A program made the position numbers and the translations under genes. This document shows, in pieces, positions 6,114 to 11,880 of a stretch of 11,880 nt of DNA. A model generated the notes under the pieces. The model searched no databases and had not been told where the DNA came from. It saw only the letters and a list, made by a program, of their open reading frames with translations. Position 1 is the stretch's first letter. Each line of letters starts with the position of its first letter. Origin of the DNA: JABCPE02 sp963521545 (lineage in GTDB: Bacteria > Bacteroidota > Bacteroidia > Flavobacteriales > Weeksellaceae); assembly GCA_963521545.1 (NCBI GenBank), contig CAUQVP010000054.1, positions 1-11,880 on the forward strand. The letters are read 5' to 3'.

Positions 6114-8636
6114 TTATTTGTTTTTACCAAGAATACTCCTGATTTTATTTCTAATTTTGATAAGAGTAGGCTCTTCATAGTTTTTGTCTTCATCAAAATA
6201 GCCGTAACCATAACCGTAGCCATAACCGTAGCCATAGCCATAGCCATAGCCATAGCCGTAGCCATAACCTTGTTTAGATACAAAATCATTATAAATAAGC
6301 CCAAGATGCTTAATTTCCTCTGCATGATACTTCTCTGTTACCATTCTAAGCATGTGTTTTTCTGTATATTCATGTCTTACCACATATACATTGGCATCAG
6401 TAAGCTTCATCAATTCAAAAGAGTCCGCAACCAATCCTACTGGTGGCGAGTCTATGATGATAAAATCATACTCTTTTTTCAATAATTCTATAAATTCCTT
6501 GTTCTTATCACTCATCAAAAGCTCCGAAGGGTTCGGTGGAATCGGTCCAGAAGTCGCCACATCCAAAGCAGGAATTTTAGTTTTATTGATAATCTCATGC
6601 ATTTCTATATCTCCCGAAAGATAATTAGAAATTCCATATTTGTTGTTTATCTTAAAGTCTCCAAAAATTTTAGGTTTCCTCAAGTCCATTCCGAGCAAAA
6701 TAGTTTTTTTGCCACTAAGCCCTAGAACTGATGCTATATTGATGGAACAATATGTTTTTCCTTCTCCTCCTACTGATGAGGTCACCAAAATCACTTTGCT
6801 ATTTCCATCTTCATTATAAAGGAATCTTAAATTTGCTCTGATTCCCCTAAACGCCTCTGAAATAGATGATTTTGGCTGTTCCAATACAGTAAGGTTGTTC
6901 TCATGAAGGTTTTTACCAATAACACCTAGAAGAGGTATCTTGATAACGCCTAATAACTCTGCTATAGATTTCACTCTGTTGTCCAATATCTCTGTTACTA
7001 AAATCAGCAACAATGGTATAAGCATAAAACCAAACACAAGTCCATATTTCACAATTGCTACATTCGGCCCAATAGGAGCTTGCCCTAAGTCTTTTGCTGG
7101 GTCTATGATATTTAGATCAGATTTAGCTGTCGCGAGTCTCAGTTGAGTTTCAGCTTGTTTTGAAAGTAGAGTATTGTAGGTTGTTTCTATCACCTTATAC
7201 TCCCTTTCCATGTCTATATATTTCCTTTGGTCATCAGGCAAATGCACCAAATCTAGTTCTGCTCTTCTGATATCATCATTTATTTTGGCCAATTGTTCAT
7301 TATAAACAGAAGAATAATCGTTCAACCTACCATAGGATTTTCCCCTAGCTTCATTTATAAGTTTGTTAATCTCCCGCATAGGTTCAGAATCAGGCGTATA
7401 GATAGTAGACATCTCTAATCTTTTAAGATATAAAGCTTTAAGCTCTGAAACAGTCGCCATAAAACCTCCATCTTCTATCCCTGCACTATTAACATTGATA
7501 AGGTCTTCCAAACTTCTACTTACAGAATTTCTTATGCTATTAAGAGAATTCATTTTGGTAAGTAGTTCGGCTCTTTTTATCTCTAAATCATAGATTTTTT
7601 TCAACAACTCTTGGTCTTTCCCCTCCACACTGAACATTTTTTTATCTATTTTCAGCTGGTTAAAGTTGTTTGCACTAGAATCTAGTTTTTGTCTAACCTT
7701 TTTGAGATTATCATTGATGTATTGAAGAGTATTCTTATCCACAAGGGTTTTATCCTCTTCTCTTTTTTCAATAAGTTTCTCCACAGATTGATTTAAGAAA
7801 GATACCGTCTCACGAAGGTTATAACCTTTCTTACTGATAGTCATTATGGTGTTTAATTCTTTATCAAATTCTACATTTATAGTAGAAATTATCGTCCTAA
7901 CAGCTTGATCTACTGTGCTTAAATTGATTATAATTTTATCTAACTTAACTTTTGCTTCTGGATTATGAACCAATCTAAACCGTAGGTTAGGCGTTTCATA
8001 CCATTGATTAATGGAAACCACCTTATTTGCTGGTCTTCCATATGCAGAAACATCTTTAAACCCTTCCGTTTTATAACTATACAAATGTGTAGAATGCCCC
8101 TCCTCAGGAAGTTCTATTTCATATTTTCCATTTCCTTTTGGGTAAATCGTTATAGGATAATTGACCTGTTGTAAATGTTCCTTATCCACTTCTACAAGAA
8201 CAGGAGAGTCATATTTGTCCAAATATGTAGATTTTAGAAGTCCCTTTGTAGAATATCCTACAAATAAATCCAATTCCTGAACTAAATATTCATTATGGCT
8301 TCTAGATAGAACCATTTTTTTGAGGAACACTCCATCTTGATTTCCTTCCTGCCCCCAAATGAAGTTAATAGACTGATTAGGTGTAAAATAGCTAGCTGTA
8401 CCGCTTGAGATACTCAAAGACAAATTTGAAGCATAAATTCTCTGAACATACCATTTATTGTAAATATAAAAAAGACTATAACCCAAAATAGCAAGCCCTA
8501 CAAACCAGTACCAGCTTCTAATAACTCGCCTAATAAAACTCTCTACACTAAATATGCTGAAAGTCCCCACCTTACTTTTTTCCTGTCCTGTAGGGATTTG
8601 TTCTTGTGTATTATTATTATTTTTTCCTGGAATCAT
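6114..8636 (-). CDS. wzc: Wzc-type polysaccharide copolymerase and bacterial tyrosine kinase
   Basis: This inner-membrane protein (840 residues) should control chain length and export of capsule or exopolysaccharide together with the Wza partner, and phosphorylate its own C-terminal tyrosines. Seen: a first membrane helix at about 42-60; a long periplasmic Wzz-like region with coiled-coil potential around 290-370; a Pro-rich approach (QAPIGPN); and a second helix at about 529-548. The kinase follows: ExxRxxR oligomerisation motif E594/R597/R600, Walker A GGEGKT ending K627-T628, Walker A' ILLGMDLR (646-653), and Walker B IIIDSPP with Asp729. Walker A' has Gly649 where many family members have Asp, while Asp651 is kept. 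The tail 790-813 is twelve Gly-Tyr pairs followed by a basic end. It starts 3 bases after the wza stop, so the two are co-transcribed. No cognate phosphatase gene is in the window. Confidence 0.95.
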   Translation of the reverse strand: MIPGKNNNNTQEQIPTGQEKSKVGTFSIFSVESFIRRVIRSWYWFVGLAILGYSLFYIYNKWYVQRIYASNLSLSISSGTASYFTPNQSINFIWGQEGNQDGVFLKKMVLSRSHNEYLVQELDLFVGYSTKGLLKSTYLDKYDSPVLVEVDKEHLQQVNYPITIYPKGNGKYEIELPEEGHSTHLYSYKTEGFKDVSAYGRPANKVVSINQWYETPNLRFRLVHNPEAKVKLDKIIINLSTVDQAVRTIISTINVEFDKELNTIMTISKKGYNLRETVSFLNQSVEKLIEKREEDKTLVDKNTLQYINDNLKKVRQKLDSSANNFNQLKIDKKMFSVEGKDQELLKKIYDLEIKRAELLTKMNSLNSIRNSVSRSLEDLINVNSAGIEDGGFMATVSELKALYLKRLEMSTIYTPDSEPMREINKLINEARGKSYGRLNDYSSVYNEQLAKINDDIRRAELDLVHLPDDQRKYIDMEREYKVIETTYNTLLSKQAETQLRLATAKSDLNIIDPAKDLGQAPIGPNVAIVKYGLVFGFMLIPLLLILVTEILDNRVKSIAELLGVIKIPLLGVIGKNLHENNLTVLEQPKSSISEAFRGIRANLRFLYNEDGNSKVILVTSSVGGEGKTYCSINIASVLGLSGKKTILLGMDLRKPKIFGDFKINNKYGISNYLSGDIEMHEIINKTKIPALDVATSGPIPPNPSELLMSDKNKEFIELLKKEYDFIIIDSPPVGLVADSFELMKLTDANVYVVRHEYTEKHMLRMVTEKYHAEEIKHLGLIYNDFVSKQGYGYGYGYGYGYGYGYGYGYGYGYFDEDKNYEEPTLIKIRNKIRSILGKNK
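6198..6269 (-). repeat. Hexanucleotide tandem repeat encoding (Gly-Tyr)12 at the Wzc C-terminus
   Basis: Seventy-two bases consist of twelve 6-base units, each a Gly codon (GGC or GGT) followed by a Tyr codon (TAT or TAC). On the plus strand the commonest unit is CCATAG-like, with A/G changes at the third codon positions. The middle (about 6231-6256) is the most uniform. Unit gain or loss by slippage would keep the reading frame and change only the number of tyrosines. Confidence 0.95.
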
Positions 8637-8639
8637 ATT

Positions 8640-9521
8640 TTATAATCTTGAAAAAAGAAGATATACCGTAAGGGCTGATGTAATAAGGGAAACTGCTGTA
8701 CTAATAGTCTGTACAGGTTCTTTACCAAATCCATTAAGATTTCTTCCTCTGGTATTTAAATAAATTTCGTCTCCATTCTGAAGCCAATAATACTGTGAAT
8801 TCATCACATCTTCTCTAGTAAGGTCTAGTTTTACTATCTTTATTCCTTCTGGAAGTTTTCTATGTAGAACTATATTTTTTCTATCTACAGTTCTATTCAG
8901 CCCACCATTCATCGCCAAAGCCTCTGTAATAGTAAGTGTCTGCTTATATGCTACTTTTTCACCTGTAATTCCTATGGTTTCTACATCCCCAAGGATATAG
9001 TATCTTATCCCGTCTAAATTAAGCCTTACCTCAGATTTTCCTCCTAAGAAATTTTCGTTTACACGAGTTTGGATTTCTTGAGAAATATCTTCCAATGTTC
9101 TTCCTTCAGCTTTTATAAAACCAATTCCAAAAACATTGATGTCTCCTTTAGAGTCTACCTTTAGCCCTCGGAAATAGTAATTCCCATTACCACCAGACAT
9201 GGTTCCTGTACTACCACTTCCAGATGATGCACCAGATGCACCAGACACACTTGGATTCAAAATTCCGGCCCCTGCACCTTCTCCTCCTGAAACATTGTAT
9301 GAAGAATAAAACTGAGCCGCATCCCCCTTAGGAGTTGTAATCACATTAAGAGAAAGTATATCATTTTTTGTAACTCTATATACAGGAATATTGTAAGGAA
9401 CTAATCCTTCAGAGTTAATCTCCAGATTTTCATTTTTTTGAAGATATTTTACATCTTTTGTTCCCACACAAGATATCATCATCATTGCTGCCACTAGGCC
9501 TAAAATGCTGTTTCTTTTCAT
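8640..9521 (-). CDS. wza: Wza-type outer-membrane polysaccharide export lipoprotein
   Basis: The 293-residue product should form the outer-membrane pore that releases the polymer, docking on Wzc across the periplasm. A lipoprotein signal ends in MMMISC with lipid-attached Cys18. The polysaccharide-export domain starts at VYRVTKNDILSLNV (47-60), is interrupted by a Gly/Ser-rich stretch (about 78-113), and resumes with INVFGIGFIKAEGRTLEDIS (128-147). One SLBB-type domain follows (RYYILGDVETIGITG from 173, then LTITEALAMNGGL). The hydrophobic helix TISTAVSLITSALTVYLLF (272-290) fits the C-terminal helix that lines the pore in E. coli Wza. It is shorter than E. coli Wza (379 residues), with fewer SLBB-like repeats, as is usual in Bacteroidota. 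It has a nearby promoter element and is followed after 3 bases by wzc. Confidence 0.93.
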   Translation of the reverse strand: MKRNSILGLVAAMMMISCVGTKDVKYLQKNENLEINSEGLVPYNIPVYRVTKNDILSLNVITTPKGDAAQFYSSYNVSGGEGAGAGILNPSVSGASGASSGSGSTGTMSGGNGNYYFRGLKVDSKGDINVFGIGFIKAEGRTLEDISQEIQTRVNENFLGGKSEVRLNLDGIRYYILGDVETIGITGEKVAYKQTLTITEALAMNGGLNRTVDRKNIVLHRKLPEGIKIVKLDLTREDVMNSQYYWLQNGDEIYLNTRGRNLNGFGKEPVQTISTAVSLITSALTVYLLFSRL

Positions 9522-9541
9522 CGTTTTTATTATTGATTTTA

Positions 9542-9549
9542 CAAAAATA
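9542..9549 (-). promoter_or_regulatory. Possible internal promoter (-7 element) for wza-wzc
   Basis: The minus strand reads TATTTTTG, matching TAnnTTTG, 20 bases before the wza ATG at 9521 and inside the 40-base gap after the transferase stop codon. The -33 region offers only a weak CTG at the right distance. It could give wza-wzc expression independent of the upstream operon, but the surrounding sequence is very AT-rich and chance is a real possibility. Confidence 0.4.
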
Positions 9550-9561
9550 TGATTTTTATTA

Positions 9562-10680
9562 TTATTTTTTCAGTTTTGATATAATATTTGGCAAATATGC
9601 TCCAAAAAAACCTAAACTAAGCACCACTAAAAATAATAAATTAATATCTATATGACGCAGAAAATAGGTAACCAAAACTATTCCCATGTAATAGGTGATA
9701 ATAAATGCTGTAGCCTTTTTATGAGTAAAACCTAAATCCAAAACCTTGTGGTGGATATGGTTTCTATCTGCTCTTAATGGCGATTTTTTATTCAAAAGCC
9801 TTACAATAATAACATTCAAAGTATCTATAATAGGGATAATCAAAATAGCAACCGCTATAATAGGAGCTGTTTCCATATGATATTTTGGTCTTCCTATGGG
9901 CACTACATCTCCACCACTGATAAACAAATCAATGAAATAAAACGCCGTAAACACAAGGATAAATCCTATAATCATAGAACCTGTATCTCCCATAAAAATC
10001 TTTTGCCGCCAGTTATTGGATAAGTTATAATATAAAAAACCCAACAAAGATCCTATAATCACCACACAAAGAATGACCATCGGATAATTATATTCTCCCA
10101 AACGGTAATAACTAAATCCAAAAATAGAAAAACTAATCACAGCAAATATTCCCGCTAACCCATCTATTCCATCTATCAAATTAAATGCATTGATAAGTAT
10201 AATAAATGAAAATATACTAAAAAATACACTTACAAAATATTCTAATTCATAAATACCAAACAAACCAAACAAACTTCTTATTCGTACATCAGAACCCACT
10301 ACCATCATGGTCGCAATAACAATTTGCCCAATTAGTTTTTTATAGGCTTTCATCACCAAAATATCATCCATTACTCCTATATAAAGCAAGATAACCAATG
10401 CAGGAAACAAAAATCTATACTGCACAAATAGTTCATAAGCAAAAATTGGTGCACAGATGCCTATTGTATAAAATAACGCTATTCCACCAAGATTAGGAAT
10501 TTTGTACTCATGGGAACTCCTGTCACCTGGTATGTCCATTAGATTTTTACTTTTTGAAATTCTAATGATTACAGGTATAGCTTTATAACTTAACAAAAAA
10601 GAAAGTAAAAGAACAAAACATATTTTCACAAGAAAAAACATTTGTCCTTCTAATCCAAAAAATAGTTTTATTTCATTCAT
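9562..10680 (-). CDS. wecA: WecA/TagO/MraY-family undecaprenyl-phosphate sugar-1-phosphate transferase
   Basis: This multispanning inner-membrane enzyme should transfer a sugar-1-phosphate, probably GlcNAc-1-P or a relative, from its UDP form to undecaprenyl phosphate and so start each polysaccharide repeat unit. The 372 residues fit the family. Seen: DIPGDRSSHEYKIPNLGG (49-66), MDDILVMKAYKK (104-115) with the Asp pair 105-106, NLIDGIDGLAG (167-177), the GDTGS motif (231-235), PIIDT (283-287), and the C-terminal NHIHHK (307-312), which in WecA-type enzymes contributes to UDP-sugar binding. About ten to eleven hydrophobic segments alternate with these loops. It begins 7 bases after the stop of the EpsG-like gene, so they share a transcript. 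The third acidic position expected after the Asp pair is hydrophobic here. MraY is less likely because the context is polysaccharide, not murein, genes. The exact sugar is not known. Confidence 0.92.
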   Translation of the reverse strand: MNEIKLFFGLEGQMFFLVKICFVLLLSFLLSYKAIPVIIRISKSKNLMDIPGDRSSHEYKIPNLGGIALFYTIGICAPIFAYELFVQYRFLFPALVILLYIGVMDDILVMKAYKKLIGQIVIATMMVVGSDVRIRSLFGLFGIYELEYFVSVFFSIFSFIILINAFNLIDGIDGLAGIFAVISFSIFGFSYYRLGEYNYPMVILCVVIIGSLLGFLYYNLSNNWRQKIFMGDTGSMIIGFILVFTAFYFIDLFISGGDVVPIGRPKYHMETAPIIAVAILIIPIIDTLNVIIVRLLNKKSPLRADRNHIHHKVLDLGFTHKKATAFIITYYMGIVLVTYFLRHIDINLLFLVVLSLGFFGAYLPNIISKLKK

Positions 10681-10687
10681 AATATTT

Positions 10688-11818
10688 TTATTCTGACCAT
10701 AAAAGATTTCTATATTCCATTGTATATCCTGTTCTCAGTCCATGCTGATTTGCATATACAAAATACTGAAAAACAACAAATACCAAAAGTACATATTGTA
10801 GTGACTTTCTAAGTCTATCATTACTTACTGCCGCAACTATATTTACCAATACCATAGGCATGTAAATAAGAAAATTCGCTACCAATCTTGATGAAAATAT
10901 CTCATTCCATCTAAAAATAAAATACAAACAAATACCCAACACCCCTATATTTCTCATATATTCGTAATATGGAATTTTTTGACATGCTGCCTTATCATAT
11001 GTAACCAAAAAATAAGTATACAATATACATATTAAATCTGATAACTTGATGAAACGAACTGAAGTTTCTTCTATATCCAATGTCTCATAAGATTGAAAGC
11101 CTGAATAAACCCCTGTAGAAGCAAAGGAATCCAATAACGAAATATACTGATAAAGTTTTAACGGAGATAATGCGATACACACTAAGACAACTATCAAAAT
11201 TCGAGTAGAATTCATAGGAATCAATACGATCCAATAAGCAATAATAAAAACCGCTGATGATGTATGAAAACTTATGGCTAAATAGGCTATGGATAAAAAC
11301 ATAAGTAGTTTTCTCTCTTTAATGTATCTGAAAGAAAAAAGAAGTATCGCCATAGCCATTCCTTGCCTCATCTGCCCTCCATCAGAAACAAGTATTGTTG
11401 GATACATAAACAACAGCATCGCAAATGCTGGATACACCGCATTTTCAGTAAAGACTTTATATTTAATTGAAATAGAAACTATTGCTAATAGAAAAGTAAA
11501 AACATAAAAAGAAAAGTCCGCCTCATATATTGCATTTGCAAAGAACAAATACAGCCATTCCATGTGTATATCCTTTCTCCTTTCTCTAATCATATTAAGA
11601 ATATCTGACATATCCAGATCTCTTCCGAATTCATGATATGCCCTAAAATAATTTGCATAATCCGCACCTATCCAATATCTTAACCCTATAAATATTGTCA
11701 AAAAAGCAATCACCACCCACACAGAACTATAATTCTTATTGTTGTCTATCTCCAAAAAGCTATAGACTATTAGAATTATTGTCAGTATCGTAAAAACTGG
11801 GTGTAGGAAATGTATCAT
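10688..11818 (-). CDS. EpsG-family membrane protein, probable polysaccharide polymerase (Wzy-like)
   Basis: The 376-residue protein is almost entirely hydrophobic helices, about ten, and belongs to the EpsG family by the early GLRYWIGADYANYFRAY stretch (45-61). Other family-like features are SDGGQMRQGMAMAILLFS (145-162), ISFHTSSAV (182-190) and FSSRLVANFLIYMP (308-321). EpsG-type proteins are thought to polymerise lipid-linked repeat units on the periplasmic face of the inner membrane, the step performed by Wzy. The transferase, Wza and Wzc genes directly downstream fit that role. The start at 11818 gives a short N-terminus leading straight into the first helix, and AGAAAAG precedes it. The stop is 7 bases before the transferase start. 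The specific linkage made cannot be told from sequence. Confidence 0.88.
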   Translation of the reverse strand: MIHFLHPVFTILTIILIVYSFLEIDNNKNYSSVWVVIAFLTIFIGLRYWIGADYANYFRAYHEFGRDLDMSDILNMIRERRKDIHMEWLYLFFANAIYEADFSFYVFTFLLAIVSISIKYKVFTENAVYPAFAMLLFMYPTILVSDGGQMRQGMAMAILLFSFRYIKERKLLMFLSIAYLAISFHTSSAVFIIAYWIVLIPMNSTRILIVVLVCIALSPLKLYQYISLLDSFASTGVYSGFQSYETLDIEETSVRFIKLSDLICILYTYFLVTYDKAACQKIPYYEYMRNIGVLGICLYFIFRWNEIFSSRLVANFLIYMPMVLVNIVAAVSNDRLRKSLQYVLLVFVVFQYFVYANQHGLRTGYTMEYRNLLWSE

Positions 11819-11825
11819 CTTTTCT

Positions 11826-11880
11826 CTATTTCAGTATTTTTCTCAAAAGCCATTCCTGCCTCAAAAAATACAATAAATAA
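11826..11880 (-). CDS. 3' tip of an unidentified upstream operon gene (frame uncertain)
   Basis: Only the last few codons of a minus-strand gene entering from the right edge are visible. One open frame ends ...FLRQEWLLRKILK with TAG at 11828-11826, leaving a 7-base gap before the EpsG-like start, the same gap as between the next two genes. Another open frame ends ...FEKNTEIEKR with TGA at 11817-11815, overlapping the next ATG by four bases. The third frame is closed. I prefer the first for its spacing and basic, Trp-containing end typical of glycosyltransferases, but cannot name the protein. In this setting a glycosyltransferase is the natural guess. Confidence 0.35.
   Translation of the reverse strand, partial: YLLYFLRQEWLLRKILK

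Noticed and set aside
6198..6269. Hexanucleotide repeat considered as an on/off phase-variation switch
   Set aside because: Units are a multiple of three and lie near the end of the protein, so length changes cannot shift the frame; only tail length could vary.
5987..6325. 112-codon minus-strand ORF with Met-Ala repeats
   Set aside because: It is an out-of-frame reading of the Gly-Tyr hexanucleotide repeat in wzc running on across the terminator; wzc is clearly the real frame.

Overview
The window looks like the chromosome of a low-GC member of the Bacteroidota, most likely class Flavobacteriia and plausibly the Weeksellaceae group (Chryseobacterium, Riemerella and relatives). The evidence is an AT-rich sequence, a SecA with two long N-terminal insertions, an acidic DUF2795-type protein next to secA, a DUF2797-type gene, several TAnnTTTG promoter elements, A-rich rather than Shine-Dalgarno leaders, and signal peptides ending before Gln. 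Genus cannot be fixed from the sequence alone. Nothing points to plasmid, phage, IS element or CRISPR.

Layout, read in the direction of most transcription (minus strand, high to low coordinates). (1) About 11880-6114 is the end of a capsule or exopolysaccharide operon. It holds the 3' tip of an unidentified gene, an EpsG-type polymerase-like membrane protein, a WecA/TagO-type initiating sugar-phosphate transferase, a Wza-type outer-membrane export lipoprotein, and a Wzc-type copolymerase/tyrosine kinase whose C-terminus carries twelve consecutive Gly-Tyr pairs. It ends at a hairpin terminator that works for both strands. (2) 6082-5291 is the only plus-strand gene, a DUF2797-type protein with a four-Cys zinc-binding motif. 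It has its own promoter, back to back with that of (3). (3) 5188-3866 is a secreted repeat protein with about 15 YadA-head-like repeats, its own promoter and a strong terminator. (4) 3784-2756 is a UDP-glucuronate 4-epimerase-like nucleotide-sugar epimerase. (5) 2730-1 is the DUF2795 gene followed by secA, which runs off the left edge.

How the genes fit together: the transferase would load the first sugar phosphate onto undecaprenyl phosphate, the EpsG-like protein would polymerise repeat units at the inner membrane, and Wzc with Wza would control chain length and move polymer to the surface. The epimerase probably supplies a sugar nucleotide for the same polymer, although the repeat protein and the DUF2797 gene separate it from the operon. 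SecA and the DUF2795 protein are housekeeping neighbours and mark the edge of the polysaccharide region. No stretch over 300 bases lacks a gene; the intergenic gaps hold promoters and terminators.

I see no clear new multi-gene system. The most notable items are the hexanucleotide-encoded Gly-Tyr tail of Wzc, the architecture of the repeat protein, and a possible GIY-YIG-like core in the DUF2797 protein.
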